Assembly (NCBI GenBank): GCA_028564675.1
Contig: JAOVVO010000247.1
Coordinates: forward strand, 1 to 64,000
Direction of reading: 5' to 3'
Length of the DNA: 64,000 bases
Origin: Onchocerca lupi
Lineage: Eukaryota; Nematoda; Chromadorea; Rhabditida; Onchocercidae
The notes beneath the pieces are model-generated. The model was not told the origin of the DNA and searched no databases. It saw nothing but the letters and a program-made list of their open reading frames with translations. Position 1 is the stretch's first letter, and every line of letters starts with the position of its first letter. Shown piece after piece: positions 38,237-50,023 of the stretch. Made by a program: the position numbers and the translations under genes.

Positions 38237-41200
38237 TCAGTATATGATGCGTTTGTCTCGTTGCTTTAACCGTTGTAAATCTCTTGTTTTGTTGATTGCA
38301 TTTTGTATAGCAATCTGCAACAAAATCACAGAAGCAAGACTTGCCAATGTTGTTCAAGCGAATAAATCTAAAGAAATATGGAATTACCCGTTGCGATTTT
38401 TCTATTCTTGTTGGAAATATCTCAGTCGTCGGTCCCAAATCAAACTGCTCTCTTAAAATTGGGTTCATTTTGAGGTGGAAATTTATACTGCCATGTAAAA
38501 CGGCACATATATACTCGTACAAGAGTTTCTTTCGGCAAGACTTTATACTCAGTGTTTCATTGCCAAACCTTACATCAAATACTGGCGCTTCCTGATCCTG
38601 AAACAAGTTCAACTATTTTATAAAAAATCAATATTCGTGGTCTTTCCAATCTACTTTTATTTTCCGAACGGTTGCTGGGACATTATTCATTAATTTAGAT
38701 CTTATAATTACAACTCAATGAGGAATTCAACAAATATACTTTTGCATTTGTCGAACTTAAATTTTTTATACTAAAGATAGGTTATATTTTACGTCCTCAG
38801 AGCAACTTTCAAAATACTATGAATTAAGAAAAACTACCTTTATGAATGCATGTATTTGCCTGAATGTGAACTTTTGCATTTTTCTATCTTTCTTGGCTCG
38901 AAATTTTAAAGAATCGATTGCCAGATTCGCGAAGATATCCAAAAGGTGCTGCTGGTTGGGAAATTGATATTTATCACCGAATGTCGCGACAGCAGCTTCA
39001 TGCAAAACCGCCAAAGCTTTACCCGCATTTAATCTCATTTCCAGCTTTAATGAATATGATAAACGTGATAGATGATTCTATAATTGTAATTAGCGCCACT
39101 AAAAGTCGGATTTTTCAACGAAACGTGAAAATATATCGGGTATCACGAATCCCGATTACCTGTGTGCCATCGAGGAACGTAGACAATTTGGGTTCATCTG
39201 ATAATGCAACTCTCAAAGCTTCTTGTCCTCCCTAAAAATCATGGTGAAAGCATCAACTTTATTTGATGGGACATTATAGATAAGTGGTGTGCGTTAAATT
39301 ACAAATATAATTTATTTTTTATGATCAAAACGTTAATAATCTAACCAGTGGAATAATTGGAATAATCCAAATGATTTGAAAAACTCTACTATAAACTTCA
39401 AGTACACTTATGAATGTATTCAGCAGTTATATCGCTATAATTCATGCTTATCCAAATAAGGAAAGAAATACAGTTCTGACTTCCATCAACGGATAAATTA
39501 CTGGATAGTTCTCTTTTGCTTTAAACATCTTATTCTTACATGATGAATGAGCAGAGACCACCCTGATAATGCTGCGCAAAATAGCTTTACAGAAGCAGCA
39601 CTTAATTTCTCGGTAAACCAAATAGACCGTAATGCAGAAACAGATGCAAGAATTGATGCTGGCTGTTCCAAGCATAGGAGCGTACAAAGAGCTACTGAAC
39701 GTGCACAATGACTACGCAGCTGAACATTTCGCGATGGATCTATGCTTAGTTGGCACAAAAAGCTAACGACCGGTTCCATTTCACTAGCAATCTTTTCTCC
39801 TGAAAATTAATAGACAGCTAGTAAAAGATTTCAAATCTGCCTGTAAAAAGAATCATTCGCCAATTGTATAAACTTGGTATGCTCGTTTTTAAAATTCGCT
39901 CATTAGAAAGCTTCTAATGTGATAGAAAACATATTCAGAAGTAAATCTCAGAAAACTGACCAAACTGAATGGAGATTAAAACAGAAAGAGAAGCAGCAAC
40001 TTTTACTTCCTCATCGGTTTTTCGTAACCCTTTATCAATAATATCTGTCAGGGTAGCAATCCATTTTTCGAGGTCCACAGCTATGTATCGTTTAGTCAGT
40101 AGAGTTTTCATATTACCCATTGCAGCTAAACGAATGGATACGCTGAAATATAAAGCGTTTTCTAGTCATAATGAAAAGAAAAGGTTGAAGAAAAAAAACC
40201 TTAATTATTTCAACTTAAACATGTGTTCGGATTTAAGACACTGAAATAAATTTCAGAAAAGAACTATCGATGACACATTTTACTCAGTGTATAAAACTTC
40301 TTCACTCCATCGGTTCTCCTTACTTTTTGTTGGAAGTCTTATCAAGAAAACTATCCAACTGATCGGAAGGAGTCACTGTATCACTCAGATCCTCCTCATC
40401 TGAAATGTTATGTACTGATATATGAGAGATAACTTCAGTGAAAAAGTTTATATTTCATCTTATTCAGCAAAACAAAGATTTTACATCAACACTGCGCAAC
40501 AATTCAACTTGGAACCAAAGACGAAATCTGCATATTTCTTCCCAATCAGATGCAACGATACGTCAAATTCAAATTTACTTTATTTAATTCAATTTGAGTT
40601 TCTGCAAACTGCTTGAAATTCTTACCGGTAGTGCTACGCAGATCACAATCCAGTGTTGAATGTGTAATACAGGATACATCATCACTGTCATCAATGCCCA
40701 CTTCCACTACTGAAAATACATTGAATATCGTGAAACTTGTAAAATTAGTGTTGAAGTTTTATATATTAATCATACCGGTAAATTTAGATCGGAATAAAAA
40801 AGCGGAACATGTGATATTCACTTTGTGCTCTTATTTCTATATTTTTATTATTTGGAGAAGTTCAGGAAAGAAACATAAAATCTACTTTTTTTTTTCGCAC
40901 TTTCAACTTTCAACTTCGCTTTCTGTCTTCTTACTACTAATTAACAAAGACTGCATTCTCTTGAAAGATGGCTTTCCTAATCCATCATTATTTGCTATAT
41001 GTACATTACGATGTAGAAAGTAAAAAAGCAAATTCACTTGACAGTCTACTTCAAACAGTTGGTCACCATGGCTAATAGCTTAATTTCCAAATTCAGAAAA
41101 TTTTAATTTTTTAGATATCGAAATATAAAAATTGCATTTGATCACTTAAGATTATCGTTGCAATGTAAGCAGGTACTCAGAGCCAATTTTTCGGAAAAAC

Positions 41201-41409
41201 AATAGTTATCATAGTTAACTCTTCTATTCTTTCTAACCTTTGGACCGCTTAATTTTCTATACAGTCAAAGACTGCAACGAAGCATAAGATTTCTTATGGA
41301 AGTTTTCGTCTTTATTGAGAAAAAAAGATACACCATTTTTACGTGAAATGGAGGAAAAAACAGCAAAATCTTCTCGATCGGTTTTGTTCTTATTACGTCG
41401 TTTTCCCAT
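38237..41409 (-). CDS. IFRD1: Interferon-related developmental regulator (IFRD) protein
   Basis: HEAT-repeat protein of the IFRD1/IFRD2 (TIS7/PC4, SKMC15) family; vertebrate members act as transcriptional co-regulators and in ribosome dormancy. Nine exons on the minus strand: 41343-41409, 40626-40709, 40324-40399, 39961-40142, 39540-39799, 39160-39231, 38838-39044, 38388-38597 and 38237-38314, all phases agreeing, about 411 residues (human IFRD1 451). The start MGKRRNKNK resembles the basic human N-terminus. Next come an acidic/serine region, helices such as LTDIIDKGLRKTDEEVKVAA and ASLSVLISIQFG, then FRAKKDRKMQKFTFRQIHAF and the IFRD C-terminal domain (EYICAVLHGSINFHL, QFDLGP). The last exon, QNAINKTRDLQRLKQRDKR, matches the basic human tail. 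IFRD1 and IFRD2 cannot be told apart here. Confidence 0.88.
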
Positions 41410-44400
41410 TCAACCAAGTAAAACATTCATATATTAATCAAACAGCATATATGACATCTCGATAACCAATCAAACAGTTCAGCAAACAAGTTTTTGAAAA
41501 ATTGATAAAGACTGCAACGAAATAAGTTATTAGATATATTTGCTGTTTCAGTATTAACATCGACCATTAACACTCCTATCTCTTTCCACTATGGAATTGA
41601 CAGAAGTTTCATTTGTTCTGATCTTACAACGTTTCTGAACTGAAATAAGCAAAATGAGATACAAACTACACGATTCAATAAATCGGTTATAACATCCATG
41701 ACAAACCTCAAATTACTTATAACTGTGTAATTTGAACTACGTCTTAACAACACTCCACCACAGATCGGTCCTCCAACGACTACATCATTTATTGCGGCCA
41801 TCCGTGACATAAACAACCGCGTGCTGCTATTGCATTTGGATCATCGTTGAAAAACGAAAAACTCGCTTTTGAATATTTTCATATTGCTAACGTGTCAGGT
41901 GATAATGTGGTAAATATAAAGTAATAATGTGACAAATAGAAAGGAAACTGTGAGGAATACAAGTGAGAAATCCTGAATTATAATTTCCACATTTGAACGA
42001 TGGAAATGAGCAGTAAGAGTAACGATCTATGGACTTCACTTTCTTGCAATCAAACGCTTTTTTAAACCCTATCCATCTGGCTCATCTTCTGCCACTTAAT
42101 TCTCCAAACCATCTTGTTAACTTGCTCATTGACTTTTTTACTTCGATGTTAAAAATAAAAAGTTAATCAAGTTGGATTTGAAAGTCTTTTATACGTGAAA
42201 TTCTGCTCTTTCACGAGTGAATTTTGAAAGGTTCATAAGTCTTACGAACTTCAACCATAAAGTTTAAAGCAAGACATTGAAAGTTTGCAAGAGACACTTG
42301 AATCCCCGTCAGTAAGTTTTTATGGGAATAGCTAGTTTTTGACTGTTTTTGTCCGAACTAAATAAATAATGTTGGTTGGATTTGTAAATCTCAGAGTTTT
42401 TTTTTCCTGCTTGAATTGTGCTGTCTTGATGGATATCTCTCTAAAATGTAAAGTAAAATTATTCTTTCTTACTTCATTCGCGTGATGAAGCTTTTTAAAC
42501 TGATGAGTTGAAATTGTAATGTTTGTAAGGCTGATAAAATAACAGAACTAAAGATCAATATATTTGACAAATCGTACATATCGACCTTTTGTTATGTTGT
42601 TTGCATCTCATTCCGTTGGAAATAGATCTTATCCAGCTTTTTTTTTCTTTTTTTTTTTGGAATTTTCCATTTATTGCGATGTAGATAAACTAATACGCTA
42701 TGTAAATAGCGTTTGATTCAGACGAGCATTTGATTTATTTTCCCGGATAAATTAGTAGTTTTATTTTCTCAAAAAATCCAGAGGTTAACTGTGGTTAATT
42801 AATTGCACTGCATTTAATTAAATTATTCACGCTATTTAGCTTCTGGATTTATAGGGAGCTTCATCTTTAGTACTGTTACTTTTTCTGCTTAGTGTTACTT
42901 GTTCTAATTCTAGTTGTATAGAACCACTGCCATAATAAGACTTAATCTTCATAAATAGTATTTAACATAAAACTTTTTATTTGCATTTCTAATGTCTGAC
43001 TAAAATTTATCATACAGCTTTGTTTGCCATAAAAATTTTTATCAACAGAAGCAGCTTACATAAAATCATGAATAGTTCTGGAAAGGTTTTAAAAACGATC
43101 AATTTTTTGAAAAATAGAGAAATATTTGTAAAGTCAGATCATAACGATTTATACAAATATCTTCGATACTAAGGTTTTTTAGCAAACCTCTTCAGTTCTT
43201 TGTAACCGTGCAATTGTTGGAAGATAACTTTTTATGAATGTCGAAATTGCCATAAATATTATATTATCCAAAATTCAGTACTGTGATTGCCACAATATTT
43301 TATCGTGAAAGTTATTCGCTGGATATAGCACTTCAAATAAATAAATCATCTCACGATTTCTATCTTTTTTTCATTTGATGTATTCGTCGACATATATCCG
43401 TCCAAAATGATAACAGCTAATTCTTCTGTTTCACCTCCCTAACTTCCTTGACAGTTTGGCAAGCTGATGGGACGAATAATAGAAAAGCAATTTATGGTTG
43501 AGTAATGTGAAAAGTTTGTGAATTGAACAGGTAATCAGTGACTGACATTCATCGTTCTCGGCAAACCTCTGACTATCGGCAAATCCTTTCAATGTCCCAT
43601 TTATCCTCATGGTGCACTATTCAATTTCAACTATCCCTCGTCCAACTAGCCTCATGAACGCCATTGATCTGTTAACAGCTAGATGTCGACAATCAAATAC
43701 TTCCGGTAAAAGTCGGTGACCTTATCTGAGTGCACTTCAGTTGTGACCTAACTACTTCCTTTCCCTTCCCTCCCACTCCCCGCTCACTTCTACTTAAATT
43801 TTACCCGACAATCAAAATTAATAAGCGCATCTATTTTCTGTCTTTGAGCTCACTAAACTGTAGTTTTGTAGATATTCTCAAAAATGTTTCTTTTATCATT
43901 ATTAATCAATCAGATTCATTCAATTTTTTAAAATTCAAATTGTTAAAGAAAGATCAGTTGGAATAAATAATTTCCGTGAGATAAACGCAGACGTTGTGAA
44001 GTTTTCGTCACTTTAATAAGTTAGAATGAAATGAGTATTAATGAGTTAAATTTGAATATTGAAATTAATTTTTACTGATCCCTCAAAATTAAATGACCTT
44101 TAGCAACTGAAGTCATAGAATTGGTGAAAAGAACAGAATTGAAGCGTAGGGAGATGATGAAAAAAGATCAAGAGAAAAAGAGAGGACCAAGTGTAATTAA
44201 TGCCAAAATGATTCGATATTGTAATAATGGCTGGAATTTTTTCATGATTCTGTGATTCAAATCAATAAGAGTAAGATATTGTTGAGTAAATGATAGGGTA
44301 TTATGATTTCGTTCAAAATCTATTCTATTTCCAATCTTTTATCTGGACAAAAAGAAGACGGTTATTAGGTCAGGTGCCTTATGCGAATTAAGATTTTATA

Positions 44401-45912
44401 TGATTCTTGTACAGATTCACATCTTCAGTGCTACACTTTTCATTGGCAAATCTTTATTTATTGCATTATTCAAATAGCAGAATATCAAATTTGTTTTTTG
44501 GCGCTTGTAGTCTTATCAGAAAAAAGCAAATTATTCAGGTAATCAACAGCCTTATTATAACTGTCTTTAAAATAAGATTAAAACAGAAATAGTCCGGCTG
44601 ATTAAGCTATCGATGATTTAAATCAAATGTATGGTGAAATAGAAAATGAATTAAGCTGAGTATAGTGAAGGATTAATCAGAAAGGCAAGTAAAAAAACCA
44701 GTGAGTTCATTTGTTATTGCTATTTCTATGAAAAAAGCATTCCTTCTCTTTATACTGTAATATCAAAAATTCATGATTTTTAGAAACTAATCGCAATAAG
44801 TACATATATATTACCCGCTTCTTGCCTGGAAATTTGGTTGAAAAAAAGTGGAAATTGAAATTGAGCATAGAAACGTGAAATGTAAATAGTTTTTAGGCAG
44901 CCGACCGTCAAGGACGAATGGCATTTTTTTTTTTTCTGAATATTTCAAGGTAATCCTGAATGTAAAGGAAAACACAAGCTCTAAACATAAGCAGATAACC
45001 AAACGTGTATGCAAAAACACATAAATGAAAATGTATACCAACAGAAACATAAGCGATGTCATTTTTTTCATATTTATTCATTTCCTGTCCAAAGTATGAC
45101 AGGCATCTTTTTTCTTTATATCGTTCAGCATTCAAAATCTTGTTTTTGGAAAGCTGAAAAAGTTTTGCTTCCTTTCAATCATCTCCTTACATAATATTTG
45201 TTGATAAGCTCTGTTCAATGGAAGAATAATTAAATTTTATATTTTTTTCTGATGAATTCTCGACTTAAGTAATTCCGAAAGACAATGCTAAGAAGAGAAG
45301 AGGAATGGGTATGAGAGAGGATATGTTGCTTTCAGAAATAAATCGAAGCACTTTAAAACTATTCCCATTACTGGAAGAAGTAGATGATTGTAACGGTGAA
45401 AAGGATGAAGGCGCTAATGTTGTTATGGTGGTTGTCGGCAAGTAAAAGTGCTTTAAGTAAATGAGCTTCAATCCCCGATGGATATCTCTCGTCCTTTTTG
45501 TTCGATTCTGAACCACCAAGTAGCCCTCATATAATTTGCACAATGCACTACTCTTGACTATCTAGTTTTTGAAATTTATCTACAATCTTCGCTTTCAAAA
45601 TTTGTGTCTTTCCCAATTCCATATCCGCAATTCCATGACTTGGAATTTTGATATTAAACTATTGAAGATTTAATATTGAGTAATTTTAGATGTAAAAGTA
45701 TAATAAAGTCCGGATTGTCCAAATTGATGCAGTAACTGCAATTAATGAATATTCAAGTATATTTACTACTTTGATAGTTAATTAAAGATTGAATTTCAAT
45801 GAAGAGTATTTATTTTCACAAAAATCTACATATTTTGGAAGTGATGGATACAATAATGTGATCTAGTAATAGAGAAATATGATAGAACGATATAAATTAA
45901 TAAAACAATTAG
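41410..45912. other. Intergenic between IFRD and PAX, no gene recognised
   Basis: AT-rich and mostly without coding texture. A lysine-rich plus-strand stretch near 44100-44250 and a minus-strand open frame at 45265-45543 are the only candidates; neither has a recognisable domain. The region should contain IFRD promoter elements near 41.4 kb and possibly regulatory DNA of the PAX gene. Confidence 0.5.
45265..45464 (-). other. Possible terminal exon, Ser/Thr-rich with hydrophobic tail
   Basis: Downstream of a plausible acceptor (CTTAAAG), the minus-strand frame reads a Thr/Ser-rich segment followed by a hydrophobic C-terminus ending FLALSFGIT and a stop, as in GPI-anchored proteins. I found no upstream exons and no homology; it may be chance. 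Confidence 0.2.
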
Positions 45913-48900
45913 TCAATATGAACCAGTGGCAGTTGCGGTATTATTTGTGGATGAATATAACACGTAGGAAGATGATGTTCGCACCGATGCAGTAAATGGC
46001 ATGTTACTGCCAACATTACTTCGGTTACTGTTCGGGTTCGTATTCAGGTCAATACCGCTTGCTGGGATACATTCAGGATTTCGCATCGAATCTGCCCAGC
46101 GGTCACCAAGGAATCCGTCTAAAAAATATGATTCTACTAGCAAATTCCGACGTTCACATCGTAGAAAAATACATCACTGCATACTCTCTGGAACTAACTG
46201 AGATAAGATAGTATTATTACGATATTGATCAGAAAAAATTGCTGATGTCGATAGTTTCAATCGGATAACTGCAAATCTTTTACTTCTACTGTTAGCATCA
46301 CTGAATCATATGGTTTGAAGTTTCAATAAGTGAAGATACGGTACCGACCTCTTGTCAAAGTGAAAATTCGTGATAAATTAAATATTTAATGGACAATGGA
46401 TTAAGCGTGAGGAGGGGATATATATGAGTTCTTAAAATTCTGGAAAGAGTGCAGTTGGAATCAAATTGAATTAATGTGTTACTAAAAGATTCATTTTAAA
46501 TAATCAGTCTAATTTTCCAATTTCTCAGATCTAAAATTATCATTTCAGTTGTCAGTTTTTGCAACAATTCCAGCAAAACCAGTGAAACATTTTTAAAATA
46601 GAAGTGCATGTTTGATTGGTACTATCGAAGGCACTAATTGCCCATTAATAATGAATTTTTATTTGAAGTATGTGGTTTCATGTCCTACTACAGTAAGCAG
46701 CAATGTATATTCCAAACTGAACAATTTGATTTTTAATCCATAGAAGTGAGCAAGCAGTGAAAAGCGAAACCACTTCGTATAAATAAGGTAAATTAAGCCA
46801 GCATAATTAATTACATATTATTTTTATTAAATAATTTTTAATTGCTGATTTATTTGGTTCCATTACCAGGAAAGTTTATAATTTAAACAAGTCTAGTTCT
46901 TTAATATTCAAATGTAAAGCTCAAAATTATTGTTTTTTCAAAAAAGATCTTTTAAATAAAATTGTACTTTAATTACTATAACATGAATTTCCTTTATTAC
47001 ACGGACAATGTAACAATAGTGACAAATGACAAAATGACTAACAAATTCGAGTACTTACCAAAATATGTTTGAGAATTTGTATTCGATGATGCGATTACTG
47101 TATGACCTGTTCCTTCCCAGCCTTTTTCTAGAAAAAAACTATTTACGGTAAGAAAACTTGCTTTTTTATTTAGGAATATTCAATGGATCATAAAATTAAT
47201 TACAATTCTAAACCAATAAATTGCGGACAAAAGTAATTAATTTTAATTTGTGAAATAGATATTTTTTATCTAAATTTCCAGCGCACAAATAACACTTTAT
47301 TTTGTTATATTATTCAATCTTTAATTACCGAAGATACTTCCACAGGTAAAATTTAAGTCTTTACAATAAATGGAAAGTAATGGGTCACCTAGAGAAGCGT
47401 GAAATCGTGAAGTGAACGCATTTTTAGTCGCCGTTTTAAAATTTGTCGCTAATTGCTGCGCTATTTGGGAATTGTCCATGCTGCTCTTGAAACAATTTAA
47501 TTTGCAATCAGATCAGTGATGAAGCTGAAGACGTATACGCTGCACTGACTGATGGCCATCTAGGGGTGGTGACACTTGCTAACAACGATGAAATGAAGAC
47601 AGAACAATAGGGAAAACAAGGAAAAGGGAAAATTTTAAACTCAAAAAAATTGAAATTTCTCTCCACGACAATAGAAAGAGATTATGTTTCGGCAATTATT
47701 TTTAAAATCGAGTTTTCTATTCTTATAAAGCGTACTCAAACTTGATCCCACAAAGATCGGAAATTACATTATTCTCAGAATGAATAGGCAAAATGGGAGA
47801 TTCTGGAAAACAGACTTTGGAAGGCTGTTCGAAACCTAGAAGCTCATTGATAGAATAAGGAGTTGTCGGTGCTAAAAAAGCTGTTTGCTGAAGAGTTCTT
47901 TCTGCTAAGCGGTTCATGGTTGATTTATTCCGGACGATTCGATTAATTGAAGATACGCTTGGTACATTTTCGACATCACACACTCGTTCCTAAATATAGT
48001 CAACAGCGAATTAGTCGTGAATTGACATTAGTCTTCAGATTACAAATAAAGCTAACACACTCAAGTTTATTATATGTGAGTCTCTAATCCTTTTAATTCA
48101 AGGATTAGCAAGAATATTTGCAACAGTTCCAAAAACAATGAATATCAATGGTATTTTTCGTATTTTTTAATTTAAATTCCATTTCAGCTAGAAATCCTTT
48201 AAAAATAAAACCCGATTTATGAGGATTTTAATAAGATAGCAAATTCGAGTACTAAAATAAATTTGACATAAATTATCGCTGACTGCGATCTCATAAGCTG
48301 TCTCTTAAATTATTAAGTTATATTTTTAAATTATTGCTGATTGCGATCTTCTGAGCTCTATCATAAATATGATTAATGATCATTATTTTAAATTAAAGTC
48401 TGATTCTAAAAAGAGCTTTCTTCGTTGTCTTCAAACCACTAAAATATGCAGAATTGATCATCTCGAAAAATTAGTTTGTAAAACAAGAGATTCTATCGAA
48501 AACATGAAATATCCCAAGTTAGTGTAATGTTGCTGATTCGCTTTTGAATGAACTTCAAACAAAATCCAAAGATGTTTGTTATGCTCGTACTATGCAGGCT
48601 TGGCATGATTGTGATTTTTTGTTTCTGTAGTTATAAATCATTGCAACTGATCTTTTCTTTTTCAAAAGATGAGTTAATAATTAATAGCATAAATCTAATT
48701 AAGGACACCGATGCACTGTTGCGGAAATACATCAAAAAATGCTCTATTACGAAGTGCACAACATTGATTAACAATCGTAATGTGACTTTTCAAAAAGCAG
48801 AGGAAAGATGGAACTTGAAAAAAGAAGAAAGAAATTAGCAACAATCACCTCCAGCAATTTCTCTCGGATTTCCCATGCAAACATTGTTGGATTAGCCCTT

Positions 48901-50023
48901 TTATAAGCGGCAATTGTTTGGACAACTTTTGGCGTAGCTACTTTTGGTTTTGACCCACCAATAACACCTAAAATGTATGGGTAGAGACATAAAATCTCAA
49001 AACTTAACAATTTCATCGTACAATATTTTAGATGATTCGCAAAAATCATAGCAAATAGCAACAAATCGAGTAATGTGTTTTGACAGCTTCAAAAAACTCT
49101 AAAAATATGGGCATTTTAATTTGACAGTTACCATGGAATATCGGCTTTGGTAATCAGGAAGACTTAAAATCTAGACTGTAGTAAAAGAAGTAATAGACGA
49201 AGAATTGCTCTGTTCATTTAATATTAAATGCATTTCACAGTAGGAATTAAGGATTCGAAAATTTTCAAAATTTTCAAATCCATTTTGGCCAAATGGATTT
49301 GAAAATTTATGTGAAATAAATTTTTAGTGATGAAGAATTTGAGTTGGTGCTGCAATTTGTTCTCTCAGATTGTTCATATAAAAAAGGAGGAAAGACCTGG
49401 TCGAATGGATCCGGTCTCATAGTAACGTCCAAGAATTTTTGATACGCATCCATGTGATACCCGTAATTGGCGTGAGATGTCGCAGGGGCGAACGCCTTGA
49501 TGTGCTAATTCAACAATTCGATTCCGGATATGATCTGGTAAAGGACGTCCATTTACAAAAACTCCACCGAGTTGATTAACGCCCGTATGACCTGATATGA
49601 ATTACAATGATTTGCTGCAGAATTTTTGTGATTTATTTTGCTAGATAGAGGAATTTCTTAAATCCCATCTCTGCAGCAATTGTTTGCTTGATAATCTGTT
49701 TTCCTCAAAATAAATGCTTTTAAGGAGATATCGCAGCAGCTTATTACCAAGTGATTGTAAGTTTTCATTGTAAAATGTATAATTTAGTGAGAAATTAATA
49801 TATGTTCGAGATTCATTGAAATAACTGATAATAATAATAAAAACGCTTTGTTTGAAAGCATAGTAATGATATGATAAGGGTTATTACTGGTGAATGGCTG
49901 AGTATAAAGAGCGGCAGCGGCAGCAGCACTTGCGGCACCAGCAGCAGCTGGACTTGGTACAGCGGTTCCGGCCGGATTGTAGGCAGCTGCTGCAGCATAC
50001 CGAGGCCACAAGGAGCAATCCAT
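45913..50023 (-). CDS. PAX258: PAX2/5/8-type paired-box transcription factor
   Basis: DNA-binding developmental regulator. Seven exons: 49888-50023, 49397-49591, 48849-48967, 47768-47989, 47389-47485, 47059-47127 and 45913-46118; 347 residues with all phases agreeing. A short Ala/Pro-rich N-terminus leads into a complete paired domain: GVNQLGGVFVNGRPLPD, RIVELAHQGVRPCDISRQLR, VSHGCVSKILGRYYETGSI, GGSKPKVATPKVVQTIA, NPTMFAWEIREKLL, VPSVSSINRIVRNK. The octapeptide YSINELLG follows near residue 185, in the PAX2/5/8 form. No homeodomain, even partial, is visible after it; the C-terminal exons are Ser/Thr/Asn-rich. The counterparts in C. elegans are egl-38 and pax-2, which act in egg-laying and excretory development. 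The start was chosen as the last in-frame ATG that keeps a short N-terminus; an upstream ATG 23 codons earlier is possible. Confidence 0.92.
49268..49308. repeat. Perfect 18-bp inverted repeat in a PAX intron
   Basis: Arms 49268-49285 and 49291-49308 are exact reverse complements separated by 5 nt, inside the intron between the two paired-domain exons. Confidence 0.85.

Noticed and set aside
38109..38387. Read-through of the IFRD penultimate exon to a long minus-strand open frame
   Set aside because: A GTAATT donor and TTGTTGCAG acceptor join in frame to a tail that matches the human IFRD C-terminus; the read-through has hydrophobic, unmatched sequence.
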